From Actinomycetes bacterium (GTDB lineage: Bacteria > Actinomycetota > Acidimicrobiia > Acidimicrobiales > UBA8190): a stretch of 11,556 bases of DNA. Under the pieces are notes generated by a model. The model was given only the letters and a program-made list of their open reading frames with translations. It did not search any database and was not told the origin of the DNA. Below, piece by piece: positions 1 through 6,788 of the stretch; within the stretch, counting starts at the first letter, position 1; each line of letters begins with the position of its first letter. The stretch lies in the NCBI GenBank assembly GCA_021798135.1, contig JAJZYI010000087.1:1-11556 (forward strand). The letters are read 5' to 3'. Position numbers and translations under genes: made by a program.

Positions 1-134
1 GGGTCACCCGGGCGGCGGTGCGGGCGACGGGCAGCGGGGCGGCGTGCCCGGCGCCGGCGGTGCCCCCGGGGCCCAGCGTGACGGGTCACCCGGGTGGCCG
101 TGCTGCATACGCACCCGGGTCGCGTGCTGACGGG
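1..134. repeat. Short palindromic repeats downstream of nadA
   Basis: This stretch follows the nadA stop codon and shows no convincing gene. The palindrome TGACGGGTCA occurs at 79-88 and again at 128-137, the second overlapping the nadA stop. A truncated copy, GGGTCA, opens the window. The palindrome ACCCGGGT occurs at 88-95 and 113-120, with the variant ACCCGGGC at 6-13. The run GGGTCACCCGGG appears at 1-12 and 83-94. A minus-strand reading frame is open through to the window edge and could be the start of a following nad gene, but nothing recognisable is encoded in it. Confidence 0.4.
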
Positions 135-139
135 TCAGC
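126..139 (-). terminator. Hairpin at the nadA stop codon
   Basis: GCTGAC and GTCAGC flank two bases and form a perfect inverted repeat across the nadA stop codon (TGA, complement of 135-137). As RNA it would give a five-pair stem with a four-base loop. No U-tract follows. It could mark the end of the nadA transcript or simply be one copy of the local palindromic repeat. Confidence 0.25.
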
Positions 140-1271
140 GGATGGCCAGCATGCGCTCGAGCGCCACGCGGGCCCACTCGGCCGTGTCCTCGTCGACGAC
201 GATGCGGTTCCGCACCTCGCCCTCCACGAACCCGTCGAGGACCCAGGCCAGGTGGGCGGCGTCGATCCGGAACATGGTGGCGCACGGGCAGACGAGCGGG
301 TCGAGGGACACGATCGTCTTGTCGGGCGTCTCGGCGTCGAGCCGGTGCACCAGGTGGATCTCGGTGCCGACGCCGATCACCGCGCCGGGCGGGGCGGCGG
401 CCACCGCCCGGATGATGAAGTCGGTGGAGCCGACCTGGTCGGCCAGCGCCACCACCTCGCGGGCGCACTCGGGGTGGACGACGACGATGCCGTCGGGGTG
501 CTCGGCGCGGAACCCGTCGACGTGCTCGGGCCGGAAGCGCTGGTGGACCGAGCAGTGGCCGCGCCACAGCAGCAGGGTGGCGTCCTTCACCTGGGACTCG
601 TCGAGGCCGCCGAGCGCCTGGCGGGGATCCCACACGGCCATGTCGCCGTCGTCCCAGCCCATGGCGAAGCCCGTGTTGCGGCCGAGGTGCTGGTCGGGGA
701 CGAACAGCACCTTGTCGCCGCGGGCGTCGCCGGCGCCGGCCCGGGCACCGGCCGCCGGCCCGGGCCCGAGCGCCCAGGCGAGGACGGCCCGGGCGTTCGA
801 CGACGTGCACACGGCACCGCCGTGGCGCCCGACGAAGGCCTTGACGGCCGCCGAGGAGTTCACGTAGGTGACGGGCACGATGCGCTCGACGTCGGTGACC
901 TCGGCCAGCTCCTCCCAGGCGGTCTCCACCTCGTCGGCGTCGGCCATGTCGGCCATGGAGCAGCCGGCGTTCAGGTCGGGGAGCACGACCTGCTGGTGGT
1001 CCCCGGTGAGGATGTCGGCCGACTCGGCCATGAAGTGGACGCCGCAGAAGGCGATGAGCTCGGCGTCGCGCCGCTCGGCGGCCAGGCGGGAGAGGGCGAG
1101 CGAGTCGCCCCGGGCGTCGGCCCAGCGCATCACCTCGTCCCGCTGGTAGTGGTGGCCCAGCACGAGCAGCCGGTCACCCAGCGTCGACTTGGCCGCGGCG
1201 ATGCGGTCGGCCAGCTCGTCGGGCGTGGCCGTGCTGTACCACTCGGGGAGCGGTCGCTGCAGGCGGAACAT
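135..1271 (-). CDS. nadA: Quinolinate synthase NadA
   Basis: NadA condenses iminoaspartate with dihydroxyacetone phosphate to make quinolinate, the cytosolic first committed intermediate of de novo NAD synthesis, using an oxygen-sensitive [4Fe-4S] cluster. The 378-residue product shows LGHHYQRDEV (residues 38-47), a cysteine in CGVHFMAES (Cys76), GCSMADM (103-109), VTYVNSSAAVKA (134-145), PDQHLGRNTG (192-201), HPECAREV (Cys269) and CPCATMF (Cys328/Cys330). These give the three expected cluster-ligand positions. The ATG at 1271 was chosen because GAGGGGGT lies six bases upstream and the protein then starts at a normal NadA N-terminus. The frame stays open farther upstream, but only with Arg/Pro-rich low-complexity sequence. 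A Gly/Ala-rich insert occupies about residues 169-186. It is transcribed divergently from uvrC, and no nadB or nadC is visible in the window. Confidence 0.96.
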   Translation of the reverse strand: MFRLQRPLPEWYSTATPDELADRIAAAKSTLGDRLLVLGHHYQRDEVMRWADARGDSLALSRLAAERRDAELIAFCGVHFMAESADILTGDHQQVVLPDLNAGCSMADMADADEVETAWEELAEVTDVERIVPVTYVNSSAAVKAFVGRHGGAVCTSSNARAVLAWALGPGPAAGARAGAGDARGDKVLFVPDQHLGRNTGFAMGWDDGDMAVWDPRQALGGLDESQVKDATLLLWRGHCSVHQRFRPEHVDGFRAEHPDGIVVVHPECAREVVALADQVGSTDFIIRAVAAAPPGAVIGVGTEIHLVHRLDAETPDKTIVSLDPLVCPCATMFRIDAAHLAWVLDGFVEGEVRNRIVVDEDTAEWARVALERMLAIR

Positions 1272-1276
1272 GGTTG

Positions 1277-1296
1277 ACCCCCTCGGGGTGCACCCC
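1277..1296 (-). promoter_or_regulatory. Overlapping hairpins covering the nadA ribosome site
   Basis: Read on the nadA mRNA strand, this segment runs GGGG-UGCA-CCCC and then GAG-GGGGU. The central CCCC can pair with the upstream GGGG (palindrome at 1285-1296) or with the downstream GGGG that forms the Shine-Dalgarno sequence of nadA (1277-1284). The two pairings exclude each other. This is a possible translational control element, but the segment is short and could be chance in GC-rich DNA. Confidence 0.25.
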
Positions 1297-1521
1297 TCAT
1301 CGGCCGGCGGGGACAGCCTGGTCGCCCATCCGCGGGGATGTCGGCCTCGGGGTGGAGATGTACGCCGGGATACCAGGCCGGCGCTGCCCTGCAGTGTAGG
1401 CCGGCGGCCGGTGCGCGTGCCGGATGGCCCCGGGGTCGCGCCAGCGCGGGAGCGGCGCTGCGGGAGCGGCGACGCGGAGGGGCCCGGGTCGGTGGGGCAG
1501 CGGCTGGCACGGGTGCCCGGC

Positions 1522-1606
1522 CGGTGGGACCGCCGGGTGCAGGGCGTGCCGGGACGGTGGGACCGCCGGGTGCAGGGCGTGCCGGGACGGTGGGACCGCC
1601 GGGTGC
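1522..1606. repeat. 33-bp tandem repeat upstream of uvrC
   Basis: Two identical 33-bp units occupy 1522-1554 and 1555-1587. A third partial unit matches for 19 bases (1588-1606) before diverging. Each unit holds the inverted repeat CGGT-GGG-ACCG. The period is 11 codons, and in the uvrC frame it would encode VPGRWDRRVQG repeated. The units abut with no spacers, so this is a minisatellite and not a CRISPR array. It lies 41 bases upstream of the chosen uvrC start. Confidence 0.85.
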
Positions 1607-1647
1607 CCGGCGCCCGATCCCTGCCGGGCGTGCGGCACAGTGTGGGG

Positions 1648-3921
1648 GTGCGCCAGCGCCCCGCACCGTCCACCATCCCCGACGCCCCCGGCTCGTACCA
1701 GTTCCTGGACGACGACGGGCGCATCCTGTACGTGGGGAAGGCAAAGTCGCTGCGCAGCCGCGTGTCGAGCTACTTCGCCGACCCGGCGACCCTCACGCCC
1801 AAGACGGCCCAGCTGGTGGCCAGCGCGGCCCGGGTGGAGTGGATCCAGGTGGCCAACGAGGTCGAGGCCATCCTGCTCGAGTACGCGCTGATCAAGCGGC
1901 ACCGGCCCCGCTTCAACATCCGGCTGGTCGACGACAAGAGCTACCCGTGGCTGGCCGTCACCGTGGCGGACGAGTGGCCGCGGGCCGCGGTGGTGCGCGG
2001 CCGGCGGCGCCCGGGCGTGCGCTACTTCGGGCCCTTCGCCCACACCGGCGCGGTGCGCGACACGCTGGACCTGCTGCTGCGCTCGTTCCCGGTGCGGACG
2101 TGCTCGGACCGCAAGTTCGACCGGCACCGGGCGCTGGGGCGGCCCTGCCTGCTGCACCATATCGAGCGGTGCTCGGGCCCGTGCGTCGACGCCGTCGACC
2201 CGGCGACCTACGCGGCCCACGTGGAGGACCTGATGGCCGTGTTCGCCGGCGACACCGAGCGGGTCGAGCACCGCCTGGAGCTGGAGATGGCGCAGGCGTC
2301 GGAGGCGCTGGAGTTCGAGCTGGCCGCGCACCGCCGTGACCAGCTGGCGGCGCTGCGCAAGGCGGTCGAGCGCCAGCAGGTGCTCACCGAGACCCCCGAG
2401 GACCTCGACGTGGTCGGGATCGACGAGGAGCCGCTCGAGGCGTCGGTCTGCGTCCTGCGGGTGCGCCGGGGCCGGCTGGTCGGCCGGCGGGCGTTCGTGG
2501 TCGACCGCGTGGAGGACCTGACCTCGGCGCAGCTCGTCGGCCGGGTGCTCGAGGAGCTCTACGCCGACGCCGTCCCCGCCGATGGGGCGGGCGCGCCCCG
2601 GCGCCGGAGGGTCGACGACGGCTGGGTGAGCGGGGCCGGCGACCCGGGCACCGGCTTCGGGGTCGAGGGGGAGGCCGAGCCCGAGCTGCCGCGCCAGGTG
2701 CTGGTGCCGGTCATGCCCGAACCCGAGGACGCGTACCGCGCCTTCCTGGCCGACCGGCGGGGCGGTGCCGTGCGGCTGGCCGTGCCGCGGCGCGGCGGCA
2801 AGCGGGCCCTGATGGAGACGGCCCGGCGCAACGCCGAGGAGGAGCTGGCCCGCCACCGGCTGCGCCGGGCTGCCGACCACGACGCCCGGGCGGCGGCCAT
2901 GGCCGCGCTGCAGGACGCGCTGGGCCTGCCCCAGGCCCCGCTGCGCATCGAGTGCTACGACATGAGCCACCTGCAGGGCAGCGACTACGTCGGGTCGATG
3001 GTGGTGCTCGAGGACGGGCTGCCGCGGCGCTCGGAGTACCGGCGGTTCAAGATCCGCGACGTCCCGGGCAACGACGACTACGCGGCCATGGAGGAGGTGC
3101 TGGGCCGTCGCCTGCAGGCGCTGCTCGACGAGCGCCGGCGGGCCGCGTCGGGCACCGAGGGGCGCCCCCGGCGCTTCGCCTACCCGCCGCAGCTCCTGCT
3201 GGTCGACGGCGGCAAGGGCCAGCTGGGGGTGGCCGTGCGGGTGCTCGAGCGGCTCGGGCTGTCGGGGGAGATCCCCGTCGCGTCGCTGGCGAAGGCCCTG
3301 GAGGAGGTGTTCGTGCCGGGGCGCCCCGACCCGGTCCGGGTCGAGCGGGGCTCGGAGGCGCTCTACCTGCTCCAGCGGGTGCGTGACGAGGCGCACCGCT
3401 TCGCCATCACGTACCACCGCAGCCTGCGGGGCAGGCGGATGACCCGCAGCGCGCTCGACGGCGTGCCCGGCCTCGGCCCCAAGCGCCAGGCCCGGCTGGT
3501 GCGCGAGCTCGGCAGCGTGCGGGCCGTACGCGAGGCGGACCTGCAGGCGCTGCGGGCCCTGCCGTGGCTGCCCGATGCCGTCGCCGACGCCGTGCACCGG
3601 CACCTCCACCCCGCCGGCGGGCGCCAGGGGGGCGGGTATCGGGCCAGCGGGCGCCAGGAGGGCGGGCAGCCGCCGGACGGGCAGCCGGCGGGCGGGCAGC
3701 CGCCGGACGGGCGCGGCGACCTCGCTGGACCGCCAGGGCAGGTGGACTGGAGCGGCGGCTCCGCGGGCCCGCCAGGGCAGGCGGACGGCAGCGGCGACCC
3801 CGCGGGCGCGCCAGGGCAGGCGGACGGGGTGGTGCCCCCGGCGGTGGACGCGGTGCCGGGGGCCGCCCGGCCGGCGGTGGACGCGGCGGGTGCCCACGCG
3901 GGCCAAGATGGGAGGCAGTGA
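1648..3921 (+). CDS. uvrC: UvrABC system protein C (excision nuclease subunit)
   Basis: UvrC makes the 3' and 5' incisions around bulky DNA lesions after UvrA and UvrB load. From a GTG at 1648 the product is 757 residues, about 70-150 longer than usual. The GIY-YIG nuclease domain is at about 10-95 (Tyr17, Tyr28 in YVGKAKSLRSR). Four cysteines, 152, 167, 175 and 179, match the iron-sulfur ligands reported in E. coli UvrC. The UvrB-binding UVR motif is at about 215-250. The RNase H-like nuclease domain carries Asp438 (CYDMSH), Asp520 (LLVDGGKGQL) and His583 (RDEAHRFA), and helix-hairpin-helix motifs lie at about 601-653. A variable Gly/Glu-rich insert is at about 309-351, and the last 104 residues are a repetitive tail. 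The start is uncertain: GTG at 1630 or 1642 is also possible, with no clear ribosome site at any of them. The gene overlaps rapZ by four bases. Confidence 0.96.
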   Translation: MRQRPAPSTIPDAPGSYQFLDDDGRILYVGKAKSLRSRVSSYFADPATLTPKTAQLVASAARVEWIQVANEVEAILLEYALIKRHRPRFNIRLVDDKSYPWLAVTVADEWPRAAVVRGRRRPGVRYFGPFAHTGAVRDTLDLLLRSFPVRTCSDRKFDRHRALGRPCLLHHIERCSGPCVDAVDPATYAAHVEDLMAVFAGDTERVEHRLELEMAQASEALEFELAAHRRDQLAALRKAVERQQVLTETPEDLDVVGIDEEPLEASVCVLRVRRGRLVGRRAFVVDRVEDLTSAQLVGRVLEELYADAVPADGAGAPRRRRVDDGWVSGAGDPGTGFGVEGEAEPELPRQVLVPVMPEPEDAYRAFLADRRGGAVRLAVPRRGGKRALMETARRNAEEELARHRLRRAADHDARAAAMAALQDALGLPQAPLRIECYDMSHLQGSDYVGSMVVLEDGLPRRSEYRRFKIRDVPGNDDYAAMEEVLGRRLQALLDERRRAASGTEGRPRRFAYPPQLLLVDGGKGQLGVAVRVLERLGLSGEIPVASLAKALEEVFVPGRPDPVRVERGSEALYLLQRVRDEAHRFAITYHRSLRGRRMTRSALDGVPGLGPKRQARLVRELGSVRAVREADLQALRALPWLPDAVADAVHRHLHPAGGRQGGGYRASGRQEGGQPPDGQPAGGQPPDGRGDLAGPPGQVDWSGGSAGPPGQADGSGDPAGAPGQADGVVPPAVDAVPGAARPAVDAAGAHAGQDGRQ
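3615..3712 (+). repeat. 30-bp repeats in the uvrC 3' end
   Basis: Sequence with a 30-bp period lies inside the uvrC tail. GGGCGCCAGG recurs at 3619 and 3649, and a 22-bp stretch at 3661-3682 is repeated exactly at 3691-3712. The encoded ten-residue repeat is Gly/Gln/Pro/Asp-rich (GGQPPDGQPA type). The reading frame is kept because the period is a multiple of three. Confidence 0.75.
3727..3829 (+). repeat. 39-bp repeats in the uvrC 3' end
   Basis: CCAGGGCAG occurs at 3733, 3772 and 3811, marking three copies of a 39-bp unit (the last partial) that have diverged slightly. Each encodes a 13-residue module of the form PPGQADGSGDPAG. The array directly follows the 30-bp repeats, so nearly the whole region between the helix-hairpin-helix domain of UvrC and its stop codon is repetitive. 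Confidence 0.75.
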
Positions 3922-4769
3922 GCGACTACCTGGTGATCACGGGCATGTCGGGTGCCGGGCGGTCCACCGCGGCCGCCGCCCTGGAGGACGCCGGGTGGTA
4001 CGTGATCGACAACATGCCCCCGTCACTGCTCTCCGAGGCGGCAGAAGCACTCAGCGCGCACGGCGACGCTCAGGAGCGGGTGGCGCTCGTCGTCGGGCGG
4101 GGCGGCGGGGCCCGGGTGGAGGAGGCGCTGCCCGCCGTCGACCGCCTGCGGCAGCTCGGCCACCGGGTGCGCCTGGTGTTCCTGGACGCGCCGGACGAGA
4201 TCCTGGTCCGCCGCTTCGCCGGCACGCGGCGGCGGCACCCGATGGGCGGGGACCAGGTCGACCGGGCCATCCTGGAGGAGCGGCGCCACCTGGAGCCCGT
4301 GCGCGACCGGGCCGATGTGGTCCTCGACACCGGCGAGCTGAACGTCAACCAGCTCCGGGTCCGGATCACCGACCTGTTCGGCGACGCCGCGTCGCCGGGC
4401 ATGCGGACCGCCGTGGTCTCCTTCGGCTACAAGCACGGCCTGCCCCTCGACGCGGACCTGGTGTTCGACTGCCGGTTCCTGCCGAACCCGCACTGGATCG
4501 AGGCGCTGCGGCCCTACACCGGCCTGGACGAGCCCGTGCGGTCGTTCGTGCTCGGCCACGAGGAGACCCAGAGGTTCCTGGAGCACCTGGGCGAGCTGCT
4601 CGCCGGGCTGCTGCCGGCCTACGCGGCCGAGGGCAAGTCGTACCTGACGGTGGCCATGGGCTGCACCGGCGGGCGCCACCGCTCGGTGGCGCTGGCCGAG
4701 GAGCTGGCCCGGCGGCTGTCCGCCGAGGGGCCCCCGGTGTCGGTCTTCCACCGGGACGTGGACCGGTGA
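3918..4769 (+). CDS. rapZ: RapZ family nucleotide-binding protein (YvcJ-like)
   Basis: RapZ/YvcJ proteins bind and hydrolyse nucleotides. In E. coli the family member is an RNA-binding adaptor that controls glmS expression and so amino-sugar supply; in Gram-positives the role is less clear and linked to envelope and competence. The 283-residue product has the normal family length. The P-loop GMSGAGRST is at residues 9-17, IDNMPPSLL follows at 30-38, a Walker B-like RLVFLD is at 85-90, and RRRHPM is at 104-109. The C-terminal domain shows SFGYKHGLPLDADLVFDCRF (168-187) and MGCTGGRHRSVALAE (247-261). The GTG start overlaps the uvrC stop (GTGA), and GGAGG lies two bases upstream. The basic C-terminal tail important for RNA binding in E. 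coli is not evident, so sRNA control should not be assumed. Confidence 0.95.
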   Translation: MSDYLVITGMSGAGRSTAAAALEDAGWYVIDNMPPSLLSEAAEALSAHGDAQERVALVVGRGGGARVEEALPAVDRLRQLGHRVRLVFLDAPDEILVRRFAGTRRRHPMGGDQVDRAILEERRHLEPVRDRADVVLDTGELNVNQLRVRITDLFGDAASPGMRTAVVSFGYKHGLPLDADLVFDCRFLPNPHWIEALRPYTGLDEPVRSFVLGHEETQRFLEHLGELLAGLLPAYAAEGKSYLTVAMGCTGGRHRSVALAEELARRLSAEGPPVSVFHRDVDR

Positions 4770-5710
4770 CCGGACCTGGCGCCGGCCCGGCGGACTGCCC
4801 TCGGGTGGTGGCCGTCGGCGGCGGGCACGGCCAGGCCGCCACGCTGCGGGCCGCCCGCCACTACGCTGGCTCGCTGACCGCCGTGGTGTCGCTCGCCGAC
4901 GACGGCGGCTCGTCGGGCCGGCTGCGGCGCGAGCTGGGCATCGTGCCCCCAGGCGACCTGCGTACCTGCCTGGTGGCGCTGGCGGAGGAGGGCTCCGTGC
5001 TGGCCCGGGCCTTCGAGCACCGGTTCCCCGACGGTGCCGTGCTCGCGCCCGAGCCGCACGGGGGTGGCCCGGCCGGCCCAGGCGCCCCCGACAGCCAGCG
5101 GGGCCACGCGCTCGGCAACCTGGTGCTGGCCGGGCTGCTGGCGGTGACCGGGGACGTGCAGGCCGCCCTGGACGAGGCGGCGGCGCTCCTGCAGGCGGCA
5201 GGCCGGGTGGTGCCGGCGTCCGCCGAGGCGGTGGTGCTCGGGGCCGAGGCGGCCTGCGGGGCCGTGGAGGGCCAGACCGCGGTGATGCGCACCGCCCGCA
5301 TCCGGCGCCTGACCCTGCGGCCGGCCGACCCGCCGGCGTCCCCGGCGGCGGTGGCGGCCATCGCCGGGGCCGACCAGGTGGTGCTCGGCCCCGGTTCGCT
5401 GTACACGAGCGTGCTGGCGGCGGCGACCGTCCCGGGTGTGGCCGCCGCCCTGCGCCGGACGCGGGCCCGGCGGGTCTACGTCTGCAACCTCCGCCCGCAG
5501 GTGGCGGAGACCGAGGGCTACGACGTGGCCGACCACGTGGCCGCCCTGGCGGCGCACGGCGTGCCGGTCGACGTGGTGCTGTGCGACACGAGCGGCATCG
5601 CCCTGGGCTCGCCGACCGTGCCGGTGGTCGACCGCCCGCTGGCGAAGGCCAACGGGCTGGCCCACGACGCCGGCCAACTGGCGAAAGCCCTGGCAGATCT
5701 GGTCGGATAG
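4766..5710 (+). CDS. yvcK: YvcK/CofD-like protein (gluconeogenesis factor family)
   Basis: YvcK proteins bind UDP-sugars and, in Bacillus and mycobacteria (CuvA), are needed for growth on gluconeogenic substrates and for correct peptidoglycan deposition. The fold resembles CofD, the phospholactate transferase of F420 synthesis. The 314-residue product shows VAVGGGHG (15-22), SLADDGGSSGRLR (42-54), PPGDLRTCLVALA (61-73), GNLVLAGLL (117-125), GPGSLYTSVL (208-217) and CNLRPQVAETEGYD (240-253). CofD itself is usually not next to rapZ, which supports the YvcK assignment. The GTG start overlaps the rapZ stop (GTGA) and there is little ribosome-site signal of its own, so translation is probably coupled. 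A Gly/Pro-rich loop lies at 97-110. The expected next gene, whiA, is missing. Confidence 0.94.
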   Translation: MTGPGAGPADCPRVVAVGGGHGQAATLRAARHYAGSLTAVVSLADDGGSSGRLRRELGIVPPGDLRTCLVALAEEGSVLARAFEHRFPDGAVLAPEPHGGGPAGPGAPDSQRGHALGNLVLAGLLAVTGDVQAALDEAAALLQAAGRVVPASAEAVVLGAEAACGAVEGQTAVMRTARIRRLTLRPADPPASPAAVAAIAGADQVVLGPGSLYTSVLAAATVPGVAAALRRTRARRVYVCNLRPQVAETEGYDVADHVAALAAHGVPVDVVLCDTSGIALGSPTVPVVDRPLAKANGLAHDAGQLAKALADLVG

Positions 5711-5711
5711 G

Positions 5712-5730
5712 CGCTCGTGCCGGGCGAGCG
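5712..5730 (+). terminator. Hairpin between yvcK and gap
   Basis: CGCTCG (5712-5717) and CGAGCG (5725-5730) form a perfect six-pair stem with a seven-base loop, starting two bases after the yvcK stop. No U-tract follows. It fills nearly half of the 42-base gap and could act as a weak terminator, an attenuator or an mRNA processing point separating the regulatory genes from the glycolytic genes. Confidence 0.3.
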
Positions 5731-5752
5731 ACGTGCGGAGGATCGGAGGACC

Positions 5753-6772
5753 ATGACGGTTCGGGTCGGGATCAACGGGTTCGGCCGGATCGGCCGGAAC
5801 TTCCTGAGGGCAGCCCGCAGCTACGGGGACGCCCTGGAGATCGTGGCGGTGAACGACCTCACCGACGCGGCGACCAACGCCCACCTGCTCCGCCACGACA
5901 CCACCCACGGCGCCTTCGAGGGCACCGTGGCGGTCGACGGCACCGACCTGGTGGTGGACGGCCGGCGGATCGCCGTGCTGGCCGAGCGGGACCCCAAGGC
6001 GCTGCCGTGGGGGGCCCTGGGCGTGGACGTGGTGGTGGAGTCCACCGGGCACTTCACGGCTCGCGACAAGGCCGCCGCCCACCTGGAGGCCGGTGCCTCG
6101 CGGGTGGTGGTCTCCGCCCCGTCCGCCGGGGCGGACGCCACGTTCGTGGTCGGCGTGAACGACGGCGACTTCGACCCCGGCCGGCACCGGGTCGTGTCGA
6201 ACGCGTCGTGCACCACCAACTGCTTCGTGCCGCTGGTGAAGGTCCTGGACGACGCCTTCGGGATCACCGGCGGGCTCATGACGACGGTGCACGCCGTGAC
6301 CAACGACCAGAACCTGCTCGACCTGCCCCACAAGGACCTGCGCCGGGCCCGGGCGGCGGCGTGGAACATCGTGCCGTCGACGACCGGGGCGGCACGGGCC
6401 ACCTCGCTCGTGCTCGAGCACATGGCGGGCCGGCTCGACGGCTCGTCGCTGCGGGTGCCGGTGAGCGACGGGTCGATCACCGACTTCACGGCCGTGGTCC
6501 CGGCGGAGGCCACCGTCGAGCAGGTGAACGCCGCCTACGCCGCGGCGGCGGTGTCGGGCCCGCTGGCGTCGGTGCTCCAGTACAGCGAGGAGCCGATCGT
6601 GTCCTCCGACATCGTCGGCAACCCGGCCTCGTGCGTCTTCGACGCGCCGCTGACCATGGTGGTGCCCCTCGGTCCCGGCAGCACGCTGGTGAAGGTGCAA
6701 GGCTGGTACGACAACGAGTGGGGGTACTCCAACCGGCTCGTCGACCTGGCGCTGCTGGTCGGCCGGCCGTGA
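5753..6772 (+). CDS. gap: Glyceraldehyde-3-phosphate dehydrogenase, type I
   Basis: This enzyme oxidises and phosphorylates glyceraldehyde 3-phosphate to 1,3-bisphosphoglycerate, reducing NAD, in cytosolic glycolysis, and works in reverse in gluconeogenesis. The 339-residue product is full length. The Rossmann motif INGFGRIGRNF is at 7-17. Asp35 in VNDL sits where NAD-preferring enzymes carry an acidic residue. The active site is SNASCTTNC with Cys153, paired with His180 in MTTVHA. PHKDLRRARAAAWNIVPSTT (192-211) and the C-terminal GWYDNEWGYSNRLVDL (317-332) are also present. The ATG start has GGAGGA two bases upstream. The AVTND after His180 differs slightly from the usual AYTND and should not affect function. 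The gene is followed after 16 bases by pgk. Confidence 0.97.
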   Translation: MTVRVGINGFGRIGRNFLRAARSYGDALEIVAVNDLTDAATNAHLLRHDTTHGAFEGTVAVDGTDLVVDGRRIAVLAERDPKALPWGALGVDVVVESTGHFTARDKAAAHLEAGASRVVVSAPSAGADATFVVGVNDGDFDPGRHRVVSNASCTTNCFVPLVKVLDDAFGITGGLMTTVHAVTNDQNLLDLPHKDLRRARAAAWNIVPSTTGAARATSLVLEHMAGRLDGSSLRVPVSDGSITDFTAVVPAEATVEQVNAAYAAAAVSGPLASVLQYSEEPIVSSDIVGNPASCVFDAPLTMVVPLGPGSTLVKVQGWYDNEWGYSNRLVDLALLVGRP

Positions 6773-6788
6773 CGGGGGGAGAGACCGG

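Larger units (their letters stand above)
1272..1647. other. Divergent nadA-uvrC spacer
   Basis: This 376-base spacer separates the divergent nadA and uvrC. Near nadA it contains the 12-bp palindrome GGGGTGCACCCC (1285-1296). On the minus strand, TACACT (complement of 1393-1398) is a possible -10 for nadA, with no good -35. A 33-bp tandem repeat fills 1522-1606. On the plus strand, CACAGT (1636-1641) is a weak -10-like hexamer placed for a leaderless uvrC start at 1648. There are no stop codons in the uvrC frame across this stretch, as expected at this GC content, so an N-terminal extension of UvrC cannot be formally excluded. I see no independent gene here. Confidence 0.5.

Noticed and set aside
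1522..1606. Possible CRISPR array
   Set aside because: The repeats abut directly, with no unique spacers and no cas genes nearby. It is a simple tandem repeat.
1297..3906. Long minus-strand reading frame opposite uvrC
   Set aside because: It has Arg/His/Pro-rich composition and no recognisable motifs, while the opposite strand encodes full UvrC domains. Stop codons are rare at this GC content.
4766..5710. CofD (2-phospho-L-lactate transferase, F420 synthesis)
   Set aside because: The fold is related, but the VAVGGGHG and ADDGGSSGRLR motifs and the location after rapZ fit YvcK better.
5717..5752. Upstream GTG start for gap
   Set aside because: It would add 12 residues before a normal GAPDH N-terminus and overlap the hairpin. 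The ATG at 5753 has GGAGGA beside it.
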